A stretch of DNA of 64,000 bases from Stomoxys calcitrans. Its lineage: Eukaryota > Arthropoda > Insecta > Diptera > Muscidae. Both the position numbers and the translations under genes were made by a program. The stretch spans positions 56,360,737 to 56,424,736 of the forward strand of contig NC_081552.1 of the NCBI RefSeq assembly GCF_963082655.1, read 5' to 3'. How positions within the stretch are numbered: position 1 is the stretch's first letter; every line of letters begins with the position of its first letter. Shown one piece after another: positions 11,438-22,975 of the stretch. The notes under the pieces are model-generated. The model saw only the letters and a program-made list of their open reading frames with translations, did not search any database and had not been told where the DNA came from.

Positions 11438-13362
11438 TTATACCCACCACCGACGGATGGGGGTATATTCATTTTGTCATTCCGTTTGCAACACATCGAA
11501 ATATCCATTTCCGACCCTATAAAGTATATATATTCTTGATCAGCGTAAAAATCTAAGACGATCTAGACATGTCCGTCCGTCTGTCCGTCTGTCTGTTGAA
11601 ATCACGCTACAGCCTTCAAAAATAGAGATATTGAGCTGAAATTTTGCACAGATTCTTTTTTTATCCATAAGCAGGTTAAGTTCGAAGATGGGCTATATCG
11701 GACTATATCTTGATATAGCCCCCATATAGACCGATAAGACGATTTAGGGTCTTAGGCCCATAAAAGCCACATTTATTATCCGATTTTGCTGAAATTTGAG
11801 ACAGTGAGTTGTGTTAGGCCCTTCAACATCCTCCGTCAATTTGGCCCAGATCGGTTCAGATTTGGATATAGCTGCCATATAGACCGATCCTCCAATTTAA
11901 GGTCTTAGGCGCTTAAAAGCCACATTTATTATGCGATTTCGCTGAAATTCGGGACAGTGAGTTGTCTTAGGCCCTTCGACATCCTTCGTCAATATGGTTC
12001 AGATCGGTTCAGATTTTGATATAGCTGCCATACAGACCGATCCTCCGATGTAGGATCTTAGGCACATAAAAGCCACATTTATTATCCGATTTTGATGAAA
12101 TTCGGGACAGTGAGTTCTGTTAGGCCGCTCAATATCCTTCGTCAATTTGGTTTAGATCGGTCCAGATTTGGATATAGCTGCCATATAGACCGATCCTCCG
12201 ATTTAGGGTCTTAGGCCCATAAAAGCCACATTTATTATCTGATTTTGCTGAAATTTGGTACAGTGAGTTGTGTTAGGCCCTTCGACATCCTTCGTCAATA
12301 TGGTTCAGATCGGTTCAGATTTTGATATAGCTGCCATACAGACCGATCCTCCGATGTAGGATCTTAGGCACATAAAAGCCACATTTATTATCCGATTTTG
12401 ATGAAATTCGGGACAGTGAGTTCTGTTAGGCCTCTCAATATCCTTCGTCAATTTGGCTCCGATCGGTCCAGATTTGGATATAGCTGCCATAAAGACCGAT
12501 CCTCCGATTTAGGGTCTTAGGCCCATAAAAGCCACATTTATTATCCGATTTTGCTGAAATTTAGGACAGTAAATTGTGTTAAGCCCTTTGATATATCTCA
12601 TCAATTTGATGCAGATCGGACCAATTTTGGATAAAGCTGCCATATAGACCGATCACTCGATTTCAGGTTTTGGGCCCATAAAATGCTCATTTATTGTCCG
12701 ATGTCGCCGAAATTTGGAACAGTGAGTTAAGTTAAGCCCCTCGACATAATCCTGCAATATGGCACAGATCGGTTAAGATTTGGATATAGCTGTCATATAG
12801 ACCGATCTCTCTATTTAAGGTTTTGTTCCCATAAAAGGTTCATTTATTGACCGATGTCGCCGAAATTCAGGACAGTGAGTTAAGTTAAGCCCTTCGACTT
12901 CCTTCTACAATATGGCCCAGATCAGTCCAGATTTGAATATAGCTGCCATATAGACCGATCTCTCAATATAAGGTTTTGGGTCCGATTTCGCCGAAATTTG
13001 GGACAGTGAGTTGAGTTAGGCCCTTCGACATTTTTCTGAAACTTGGGCCAAATCGGTTCAGATTTGGATATAGCTGGCATATAGGCCGATATCTCGATTT
13101 AAAGTTTTGGCCCCATAAAACGCTTATTTATAATGCGATTTCACTGAAATTTGACACAGTGACTTATGTTAGGCTTTTCGAAATCCGTGTCGTATGTAGC
13201 TCAGATCGGTTTATTTTTAGATAAAGCTACTTAAAAGACCAATATTTCGTTATACACAATTGAACAATGACTTGGTGGTGAATGAAAGGTGGTTTACGTA
13301 TATTCCCGAGGTGGTGGGTATCCAAAGTTCGGCCCGGCCGAACTTAAAGCCTTTTTACTTGT
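11438..13362 (+). mobile_element. H-B element, complete
   Basis: Complete copy: start TTATACCCACCACCGACGG, conserved leader with TATATATTCTTGATCAGCG, GTCCGTCTGTC tract (11569-11604), then about ten 153-bp monomers. It ends GGTGGTGGGTATCC, hairpin GTTCGGCCCGGCCGAAC (13327-13343) and TTTTTACTTGTT. Monomers carrying GATGTAGGATCTTAGGCAC occur at 12047 and 12353, 306 bases apart, a two-monomer duplication inside the array. Confidence 0.88.
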
Positions 13363-14462
13363 TTTTATTTTCTTGCCATGTATAATGGTCCCCTTCTTAT
13401 GACCTTTCAATCTTCTAATAGTATATCTGTATATTAAAACAAGCTTTGCAAGTTGGTGTACTCCTGATTTGTATTTAAATCCCATTCCGTTATTATCCCA
13501 TGCCATGGCCCAACCAACAATCAATAAAAAATCCTGTCAACATCTTTTATGAAGCCACCTGGCAAACTGGTCTTGCAAACCATTTACGTGTTTGTTGTCG
13601 GTTGCTTAGCTATGTGTTTCATATTTGTTTGCTAAGTCGCCCATATTGTGCAAGTGGGCTTTGTGTGTTGTCGAAAATCACGTTTCCATGTCAAACAACC
13701 CGGAAAATTGTCATCGCCTAGGTTTTTGGGCAGATCTCGAGCGCCGCGAATAAATCAAAATAAATTGAAAACAATAAATTGGCAGATTGGAATTGAAATT
13801 AGGATGCTGTGACAACGATTTGTGTCAGGTATGACACACCAACTCAGCACAGAGGACACAGGTCCAGAGCATAGTATTTTTATTTATTTATTTATTCTTT
13901 GCCATACAAAATTATGTGGCGAAAAAATATGCCAAAAATGTGTAAAAGATCCGCAGATAGCTACCCCTGGAGCATATGGTAATTTTCAATTTGATATGCC
14001 AAACGCACGAAAGACAAGAATTCTCAATCGTTGCGGTTCAGGGGTAAATTGAAAATAATATCACGAGGAGTTTAAATTAAATATTGGTAGGCTTGTTTTA
14101 AAGGTTGGGGGCTGGCTGGCGTTTTCTCTTGCATAATAAATGAGAGGGGTGGTCTAAATCACAAATCCTTTGAAATGTAGATCTGTAAATAAAAAGATCT
14201 AAAAAAGATGGAAAGGACAGGAAGATGAAGAGAAACTCACAAAGAAGAGGGTGTTAGGCCGCATTAAAGGAGGAAATAATGACAAAAACATTCTTAATTA
14301 TAAGTAACTTTCCTGATGAGAAGGAGATATAGACAGAAGAAGCGACTGGGTTACCTTCCAAGTTTAAAGAGGGCGAAAGAAATGTAAAAGGAAAGAAAAT
14401 GGTGAAGACTGATTAGAGTGAACGATGGACAGAGCTTAAGAACAAAAACAAAGGAAACTAGT
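13363..14462. other. Unique-looking spacer, no gene recognised
   Basis: Lower repeat content than its surroundings. It holds some moderately GC-balanced sequence (13500-13720), an AATAAATTG-rich patch, a TTTATTTATTTATT run near 13880 and a purine-rich tract 14200-14460. Open frames of up to 76 codons here lack recognisable domains. It could be intronic to the dipeptidase gene or intergenic. Confidence 0.5.
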
Positions 14463-15830
14463 GAAAAGGCCTTAAGTTCGGCCAGGTCGAACTTTGGATA
14501 CCCATCAACGCTGGTATATATGTAAACCACCCTTCGTCATTATCCGGTGAATAATTTATAATTTATGCCCCCATAGCAGCTATATCGAAATATGGTCCGA
14601 TTTGGACCAAATTCGGCAGGAGCATTAAGTGGTCTAATAAGTACATGTCGTTGTTCACTTTTGTGAAACAAAATATTGTCGCAAAGCCTAACAGAAGTCA
14701 CTGTGTCAAATTTCAGCGAAATCAGATTATAAATGCTTTTTTAAAGGGCCAAGACTTTAAATCGATAGATCGGTCTATATGGCAGCTACATCTGAATCTG
14801 GACATATCTGGGCCAAATGGAAGTAAGATGTCAAGGGTCGAAACACAACTCACTGTCCCAAATTTCGGCGACATCGGACAATAAATGCGTATTTTATGGG
14901 CTCCAGACCTTAAATCGAGAGATCGTCTATATGGCAGTTATATTCAAATCTGTACCGATCGGGGCCAAATTGTAGAAGGATGTCGAAAAGCCTACTCACT
15001 GTCCCAAATTTCGGCGAAATCGGATAATAAATTATCCTTTTATGGGCCCAAAACCTTAAAGATCGACCTATATGCCAGCTATATCCAAATCTGAACCGAT
15101 CTGAGCCAAATTAAAGAATAAAGTCGAAGGGACTAACACAATTCACTCTCCCAAATGTTGGCGACATCGGACAACAAATGCGCCATTTATGGGTCCAAGA
15201 CCTTAAATCGAGGGATCGGTCTATATGGCAGCTATATCCAAACCTGTATGGCAGCTATATCCAAATCTGAACCGATCTTGACCAAATTGAAGGTGAATGT
15301 CAAAAAGCCAAACCCGACTTGCTGTCCCAAATTTCGGCGAAATCGCACAATAAATGCGCCCTTTTATGGGTACAAAATCATAGATCAATAGCCCGGTCTA
15401 TATGGCAATCTGCACCGATCATGACCAAATTGCGGAAAGATGTCGAAGGGCCTAACAGAACTTACTGTCTTAAATTTCGGCGAAATCGGAAAATAAATTA
15501 GCCTTTTATGAGCCTAAGACCTTAAATCGGCCTTAAATTGGTCTGTATGGCAGCTATATCCAAATCAGGACCGATCTGGGCCAAGTTTAAGAGGCCCAAA
15601 ATTCAGCAAAATCGGATAATAGATATGGGTCTAATACCTTAAATTGGCGGATCGGTCTATATGGGGGCTATGGACAAAAAAGAGTCTGTGCAAAGTTTCA
15701 ACTTAATATCTCTATTTTAAAAGACAGACGGACGGACATGGATAGATCGTCTTAGATTGTTACGACGATCAAGAATTTATATACTTTATAGGGTCGGAAA
15801 TGGATATTTGAATGTGTTGCAAACGGAATG
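14463..15830 (-). mobile_element. H-B element, 5-type terminus missing
   Basis: Hairpin end on the left: GGCCTTAAGTTCGGCCAGGTCGAAC with GGATACCCATCAACG instead of the usual CCACCACC. About seven 153-bp monomers follow (ATCGGTCTATATGGCAGCTA), then GACAGACGGACGGACATGG and TTATATACTTTATAGGGTCG. It breaks off in a poly-A run at 15834-15847 before the final GGTGGTGGGTATA. Confidence 0.78.
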
Positions 15831-15847
15831 ACAAAAAAAAAAAAAAG

Positions 15848-16740
15848 TGGACACAGAGTGATGATCGCAAAAACGGACGGAAGATGGACTAATGGTCGGA
15901 TCTAAGAATGGAAGAAACTCTACCGGAAGAATGTGCAACAGAATGTGGACCGATGAATTCGCAAAATTGGCAGAATAATTGACTTTATGCAGGACGGATG
16001 GATAAGAGGATGGATCTTAAATGGAAAGAATATGCAACGGAAAGGGCACTGAAGAATTTGCATTATGGACGGATGAATGGAAGTATGAGTAGAAAGATGG
16101 CTAGATGAAAGGATGAACGGATGCGAGGAAAGAGGGCAGAATGGATGGATGGAAAGATAGAAGAATGAAAGCACGGAAGAATGAACGAGTGTATGGACGA
16201 AAGCATGGATGTAAGGACAGAAGTGAAAGATTGACGAAGGGTTAAAGGATGAATGAAGGATGGAAGAAATGGCGGAAGGCTGAGCAGAAAGACGGGCGGA
16301 AGTATCCTTCCGCCCGACGGATGGACGAAAATACAGAAGGATGGACGGAAGAATGGATCCGAGAATAGAAGAAGCTCTACCAGAAGAAAGTTCAACATAA
16401 TGTAGACCGGGGAATTTTCAAGATGAACGGGAGCATTGACGGACAGATGGATGGAAGGGAAGACGATGGGACGGATGGATAGAAGGATGAACGCATCTTA
16501 ATAATGGAAACGTCTTAACCGGAAGAATGCGCAACAGAATGTTGGCTGAAGGATGGGCAGATAGTTGAAAACAAGGATGGACGGAAGAAATATTAGGCAA
16601 AGGAATTGATCCAAGAATAGAAGAAGCTCTAACCGAAGAATGTAGACCGTAGAATTTTTCAGGATGCATGGAAGTATTGAGGACGGATGAACAGATGGAT
16701 GGAACGAATTTAAAGCATTTTTTGGAGGGAAGGGGAACAC
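15848..16740. repeat. Purine-rich degenerate minisatellite
   Basis: About 0.9 kb built from variants of GGATGGACGGAAGAATG with strong strand asymmetry (almost all purine on the plus strand). Longer internal units repeat: AGAATAGAAGAAGCTCTA at about 16362 and 16615, and CGGAAGAATG(T/C)GCAACAGAATGT at about 15926 and 16522. The minus-strand frames rich in HPS/FIHPSI are repeat translations, not genes. Confidence 0.75.
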
Positions 16741-16964
16741 CGTATACTTCGATCTGATTTTGTATGCCAGATTCGTAATCTACTCCCAAATACCTTTCAT
16801 TTGAGTCCGATATTGTCCCGATCGGTTTACTTTTATTTTGGATAGTACTTTTGCGATAAGAGGGTCCGCCCCCCGTCCGATATCAAAAAATTATACAACC
16901 TTTGTCTCCTTCCAGACCAACCTTCACAATCTGTGAACATTTCAAGGTAATCGGTTCAGCCGTT
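16741..16964 (+). repeat. R130 3' part, target of H-B insertion
   Basis: CAAATACCTTTCATTTGAGTC at about 16786, GTCCGCCCCCCGTCC, then CGGTTCAGCCGTTTTT, where the H-B pair is inserted. The tail seems to resume as TTTGAGTCTATTTTT at about 20020. Confidence 0.7.
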
Positions 16965-18631
16965 TTTATACCCACCACCGAAGGATGGGGGTATATTCAT
17001 TTTGTCATTCCGTTTGCAACACATCGAAATATCCATTTCCGACCCTATAAAGTATATATATTCTTGATCAGCGTAAAAATCTAAGACGATCTAGGCATGT
17101 CCGTCCGTCTGTCCGTCTGTCTGTTGAAATCACGCTACAGTCTTTAAAAATTGAGATATTGAGCTGAAATTTTGCACAGATTCTTTTTTTGTCCATAAGC
17201 AGGTTCAGTTCGAAGATGGGCTATATCGGACTATATCTTCATATAGCCCCCATATAGACCGATCCGCCGATTTAGGGTCTTAGGCCCATTAAAGCCACAT
17301 TTATTATCCGATTTTGCTGAAATTTGGAAACGTGAGTTTTGTTAGGCCCTTCGACATCTTTTGTCAATTTGGCTCAGATCGGTCCAGATTTGGATATAGC
17401 TGCCATATAGACCGATCCTCCGATTTAGGGTCTAAGGGCCATAAAAGCCACATTTTTTATCCGATTCCGCTGAAAATCGGGACAGTGAGTTGTGTTAGGC
17501 CCTTCGACATCCTTTATCAATTTGGCCCAGATCGGTTCAGATTTGTATATAGGTGCCTTATAGATCGATCCTCCGATTTATGGTGTAAGGCCCATAAAAG
17601 CCACATTTATTACCCGATTTTGCTGAAATTTGGTACAGTGAGTTTTGTTAGGCCCTTCGACATACTTCGTCAATTTGGCTCAGATCGGTTCAGATTTGGA
17701 TATAGCTGCCATATAGACCGACCCTCCGATTTAAGATCTAAGGGCCATAAAAGCCACATCTTTTATCCGATTCCACTGAAATTCGGGACAGTGAGTTTTG
17801 TTAGGCCCTTCGACACCCTTTGTCATTTTGGCTCAGATCGGGTTAGATTTGGATATAGCTGCCATATAGACCGATCCTCCGATATATGGTGTTAGGCCCA
17901 TAAAAGCCACATTTATTACCCGATTTTGCTGAAATTTGGGACAGTGAGTTGCGTTAGGCCCCTCGACATCTTTCTTCAATTTGGCGCAGATCGGTTCAGA
18001 TTTGGATATAGCTGCTGTATAGACCGATTTCTTGATGTAAGGTTTTGGGCCTTTGATTTAAGGTTTTGTCCGATGTCGCCGAAATTTGGGACAGTGAGTT
18101 AAGTTAAGCCCCTTGACATACATCTGCAATATCGCACAGATCGGTCCAAATTTAAATATAGCTGCCATATAGACCGATATCTATGTTTTAGGTTTTGGGG
18201 CCATAGAGACGCATTTATTGTCCGATGTCGCTGAAATTTCAGACAGTGAGTTTAGTTAGGCTCTTCGACGTCCTTCTTCAATTTTGCCCAGATCTATCCA
18301 GATTTGAAAATACCTGCCATGTAGACCGATCTCTCGATTTAAAGTCTTTGCCCCATAAAAAGCGCATTTATAATCCGATTTCACTGAAATTTTACATAGT
18401 AACTTATGTTAGGCTTTTCAACATCCGTGTCGTATATGGTTCAGATCGGTTAATTTTTAGATATAGCTACTGTACTTATTAGTATTTGGTCCAAATCGGA
18501 ACATGTTTTGATATAACTTATATGGGTCATAAGGTATGAAATTTTCACCGAATTTTAATGTAAGGTGGTTTACATATATACCCGAGGTGGTGGGTATTCA
18601 AAGTTCGGCCCGGCCGAACTTAACGCCTTTT
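16965..18631 (+). mobile_element. H-B element, first of a head-to-tail pair
   Basis: Start TTATACCCACCACCGAAGG, leader, GTCCGTCTGTCC tract at 17098-17123, 153-bp monomers and hairpin at 18604-18620. The tail stops at CGCCTTTTT and lacks ACTTGTT, because the next copy starts there. A 193-codon open frame (17314-17895) reads 51-residue repeats such as FDILRQFGSDRFRFGYSCHI; it is repeat-derived. Confidence 0.85.
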
Positions 18632-20020
18632 TTTATACCCACCACCGAAGGATGGGGGTATATTCATTTTGTCATTCCGTTTGCAACACATCGAAATATC
18701 CATTTCCGACCCTATAAAGTATATATATTCTTGATCAGCGTAAAAATCTAAGACGATCTAGACATGTCCGTCCGTCTGTCCGTCTGTCCGTCTGTCCGTC
18801 TGTCTGTTGAAATCACGCTACAGTCTTTAAAAATAAAGATATTGAGCTGAAACTTTGCACAGATTCTTTTTTTGTCCATAAGCAGGTTAAGTTCGAAGAT
18901 GGGCTATATCGGACTATATCTTGATATAGCCCCCATATAGACCGATCCGCCGATTTAGGGTCTTAGGCCAATAAAAGCCACATTTATTATCCGATTTTGC
19001 TGAAATTTGGGACAGTGAGTTGTGTTAAGCCCTACAACATCCTTCGTCAATTTTGCCCAGATCGATCCAGATTTGGATATAGCTGCCATATAGACCGATC
19101 CTCCGATTTAGGGTCTAAGGCCCATAAAAGCCACATTTATTAACCGATTTTGCTGAAATTTGGGACAGTGAGTTGTGTTAGGCCCTTCGACTTCCTCCGT
19201 CAATTTGGCTCAGATCGGTCCAGATTTGGATATAGCTGCCATATAGACCGATCCTCCGATTTATGGTGTTAGGCCCATAAAACCCACATTTATTATTCGA
19301 TTTTGCTAAAATTTTGGACAATAAATTGTGTTAGCCCCTTCGACATCTTTCTTCAATTTGGTCCAGATCGGTTCAGATTTGGTTATAGCTGCCATATAGA
19401 CCGATTTCTTGATTTATGGTTTTGGGCCCATAAAATGCTCATTTATTGTCCGATGTCGCCAAAATTTGGGACAGTAAGTTAGGTTAAGGGCCTTGACATA
19501 CTTCTGCAATATCGCACAGATCGGTCCAGATTTGGATGTAGCTGCCATATAGACCGATATCTCGATTTAAAGTATTGGCCCCATAGAAGGCGCATTTATT
19601 GTCCGATTTCGCCGAAATTTGGGACAGTGCTTTGTATTAGGCTCTTCGAAATTTTTATGCAACTTGTCCCAAATCGGTCCAGATTTGGATATAGCTGCAA
19701 TGTAGAGCAATATCTCGATTTAAAGTCTTGGCCCCATAAAAGGCGCATTTATAATCCGATTTCACTGAAGTTTGACACAGTGTCTTACATTAGGCTTTTC
19801 GACATCCGTGTCGTATATAGTTCAGATCGGTTTATTTTTAGATTTAGCTAGTATACTTATTAGTATTTGGTCCAAATCGGAACCTATTTTGATATAACTG
19901 ATATGGGACACAAGGTATGAAATTTTCACCGAATTTTGATGAAAGGTGGTTTACATATATACCCGAGGTGGTGGGTATCCAAAGTTCGGCCCGGCCGAAC
20001 TTAACGCCTTTTTACTTGTT
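18632..20020 (+). mobile_element. H-B element, second of a head-to-tail pair
   Basis: Begins TTTATACCCACCACCGAAGG directly on the previous copy's T-run. It has a longer GTCCGTCT tract (18766-18807) and 153-bp monomers. It ends GGTGGTGGGTATCC, hairpin GTTCGGCCCGGCCGAAC and TTTTTACTTGTT. The following TTTGAGTCTATT fits the R130 tail broken at 16964. Confidence 0.87.
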
Positions 20021-20675
20021 TTTGAGTCTATTTTTTATATAAAACTATCTGAACGCGGCCCGCTTCGATGCGCTTCCTTTTTACACAATATGAATCATAA
20101 CTTTCTTTTCAATTAATCTTCTTTGTATTCACTAAGTTCCGTATATATTTTGCGGTCATGTTTTATAGAACTTTTAGACTATTTTGAAAGCTTGTCCCAG
20201 GGTAGGAGGGTTAACAAATAATACCGAAAACAGTCCAAGGTTTTTTATATATTCGAAAGACAGACAACTTGTCGAAACAGTAGTGAAAAGCATATGATCA
20301 ACATTGAACACACTCTCCTATACCTCTTTCGCTCTTTTCTTCTTTTTTCTCGTTTACTTGGCTGTTCAAATAATTTCTATCTCGCAATAGATGGCGCTGA
20401 ATTTGTTATTGGTGATGCTCGCTGTTGATACCCATCACATTGTCACCATTTTGTCTATTTTTTAATTCAATCGAATTTCGAGTTTTGTCGGCCAGTCTAA
20501 TGTCACCGTTGCGCATGTATAAGCATCTACGGCTTACCCATGCCAAAACTATCAGAAAACATTTTCTGCACTGTATATTCCTTCAATAATAGTTGCGACA
20601 ATAATCATTATCCATTTAAGATTTCACTACAAAAACGTACGGCCTCAACCACTAAATTTGTTTTTTCTTTTTTTT
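20021..20675. other. Unique-looking DNA, no gene recognised
   Basis: AT-rich non-repetitive stretch with pyrimidine-rich patches (for example TTCGCTCTTTTCTTC at about 20328). I looked for the missing 5' dipeptidase coding parts (His-Asn-Asp-Leu-Pro type motif, Gln-Phe-Trp before a phase-2 donor) and saw none. Confidence 0.45.
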
Positions 20676-20820
20676 ATACCATCCATCATAATCTAATTCC
20701 GTCATTCCGTTTATAAAGCATCGAAATATTCATCTGAGACCCAACAAAGTATATCCGATTTTGGATCTTGATCTCTTGAGCCCTTAAACGCCGCTATTCT
20801 TATCGGAATTGTCTCAAATT
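20676..20820 (+). repeat. H-A-like 5-type end remnant
   Basis: TATACCATCCATCATAATCT, GTCATTCCGTTTATAAAGCAT and ATTCATCTGAGACCC match the start of H-A elements, followed by a single diverged monomer piece. The GTCC tract and hairpin end are missing; an H-B copy follows at once. Confidence 0.6.
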
Positions 20821-22184
20821 TTTATACCCACCACCGAAGGATGGGGTATATTCATTTTGTCATTCCATTTGCAACACATCGAAATATCCATTTCCGACCC
20901 TATAAAGTATATATATTCTTGATCAGCGTAAAAATCTAAGACGATCTAGACATGTCCGTCCGTCTGTCTGTTGAAATCACGCTACAGTCTTTAACAATAG
21001 AGATATTTGCACGGTTTTTTTTTGTCCATAAGCAGGTTAAGTTCGAAGATGGGCTATGTCGGACTATATCTTGATATAGCCCCCATATAGACCGATCGAT
21101 CGATTTAGGGTCTTAGGCCCATAAAAGCCACATTTATTATCCGATTTTGCTGAAATTTGGGACAGTAACTTGTGTTAAGTCCTTTGATATTATTTTTTAA
21201 TTTGGGCCAGATCGGTCAAGATTTGGATATAGCTGCCATATAGACCGATCCTCCGATTTAGGGTCTTAGGCCCATAAAAGCCACATTTATCATCCAATTT
21301 TGCTGAAATTTGGGACAGTGAGTTGTGTTAGGCCCTTCGACATTCTTCGTCCATTTGGCCAAGATCGGTCCAGATTTGGATAAAGCTGCTATATAGACCG
21401 ATCCTCCGATTTAGGGTCTTAGGCCCATAAAAGCCACATTTATTATCCAATTTTGCTGAAATTTGGGACAGTGAGTTGTGTTAGGCCCTTCGACATTCTT
21501 CGTCCATTTGGCCAAGATCGGTCAAGATTAGGATATAGCTGTTATATATACCGATCCTCCGATTTAGGGTCTTGGGCCCATAAAAGCCACATTTATTATC
21601 GATTTTGATAAGATTTATGACAGTGAGTTGTCTTAGGCCCTTCGAGATTTTTCTCCAATTTGACCCTGTTCGGTTCAAATTTGGATATAGCTGCCATATA
21701 GACCGAACTCTCGATTTAAGGTTTTGGCCCCATAAGAGGCGCATTTATTGCCCGATGTCGTCGAAATTTGGGACAGTGAGTTAAGTAATGCCCCTTGACA
21801 TACTTCTGCAATATGGTACATATCGGTCCAGATTTGGATATAGCTGCCATATAGACCGATCTCTCGGTTTTAGGTTTTGGGGCCGTAAAAGGCGCATTTA
21901 TTGTCCGATTTCGCTGAAATTTGACACAGTGACTTGTGTTAGGCTTTTCGACATCTGTGTCGTATATGGTTCAGACCGGATTATTTATAGATATAGCTAC
22001 TAAAAAGATTAATGTTTTGTTATACACAATTTGGTCCAAATCGGAACATATTTCGATATAACTGCTATGAAACATAAGGTATGCAAATTTTACTGGATTT
22101 TGATAGAAGGTGGTTTACATATATACCCTAGGTGGTGGGTATCCAAAGCTCGGCCCAGCCGAATTTAACGCCTTTTTATTTGTT
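20821..22184 (+). mobile_element. H-B element, complete
   Basis: Start TTTATACCCACCACCGAAGG, GTCCGTCCGTCTGTC tract, seven 153-bp monomers, end GGTGGTGGGTATCC with a slightly degraded hairpin (GCTCGGCCCAGCCGAAT) and CTTTTTATTTGTT. The adjoining monomers at about 21290-21450 and 21450-21520 are nearly identical, a recent in-array duplication. Confidence 0.85.
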
Positions 22185-22189
22185 ATATA

Positions 22190-22410
22190 TATAGAGGATA
22201 GAAGATGTGTCCCCACCTAAGTGCCGGTGCCTGTTAGCCGCCACTTGGTAGAGATCTTTTAACGTGGTAGGATACCTCACAATGTACCATTAATAAGGGA
22301 AAAACTAGCGTTGAAAATTTTTCTGATGTTCACGCCGGGATTTGAACCCAGACGTTCGGCGTCATAGGCGGACATGCTAATCTCTGCGCCACTGTGGTCT
22401 CCAATTACGG
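22190..22410 (-). mobile_element. tRNA-derived SINE, 3'-diverged copy
   Basis: On the minus strand the 22320-22402 part is a tRNA-like head: an A-box-like AGTGGCGCAGAGATTAGCA and a B box GGGTTCAAATCCC. It is followed by a body with TTCAACGCTAG, TTTTTCCCTTATTAATGG and TGTGAGGTA. It is the same head as the SINEs at 40517-40836 and about 35790-36045, but the body differs more. I do not call a tRNA gene: the head has no convincing acceptor stem or 3' end. Confidence 0.75.
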
Positions 22411-22975
22411 TATATGGTGAAGAAGTATAATCGGGAAATAATTTTATGTTCGAGTTATATCACATTATAAACAGGAGGGGCGCGAAGGAAGAAAGACAAA
22501 TAATATTCAAGCATATCGAACATTGTAAAAGAAAAAGTGAAGTTTTTTACCTTTGATGTGCTTAACATTACTTCCGCCTTTCCCAAAATGTCGCCTTAAT
22601 TTCCATATATACCCTCGCTTATTATTTCCTTGCCAAGAATTACAATGAACCAGAAATACAAAAAGGCATAAATATTTATGACACGAAACTAATGCCAATT
22701 TAATCAAACTGGAGCAAAAGTGTTGGCAATAATTTCCACTTTTATCAGCCTCATCCAGCCATCCGGATGGAAGGGGAGGGAACCGCACACACAGAACCCT
22801 TATGGAAAATGCCAAACTCTATGAAATGCTGCCCCTGCCCCACCGAAACAAATTTGCATTTGTGTATCTAAGTCATCTATTCGTCCTATCGTCACAACTG
22901 CAACTGATGGCAAAATCTTTGTCCTTTCTTTCATTTTTGTTTTTTAATTTTATTTTTTGTTGCCTCTCATTACAG
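22411..22975 (+). other. Probable dipeptidase intron, 3' part
   Basis: No gene-like frame with support. It ends in a T/C-rich tract (22922-22968) and ATTACAG, a good splice acceptor directly before the dipeptidase exon. The donor and upstream exons are not seen. Confidence 0.6.

Noticed and set aside
15920..16789. Minus-strand frames rich in His, Pro, Ser and Ile
   Set aside because: Translations of the purine minisatellite.
17314..17895. 193-codon frame with 51-residue repeats, as a repeat protein gene
   Set aside because: It is the translation of 153-bp H-B monomers; equivalent frames appear in both directions in other copies.
22320..22402. A functional tRNA gene on the minus strand
   Set aside because: A and B boxes are present but acceptor stem and 3' end do not pair well, and the sequence continues into a SINE body shared with other copies.
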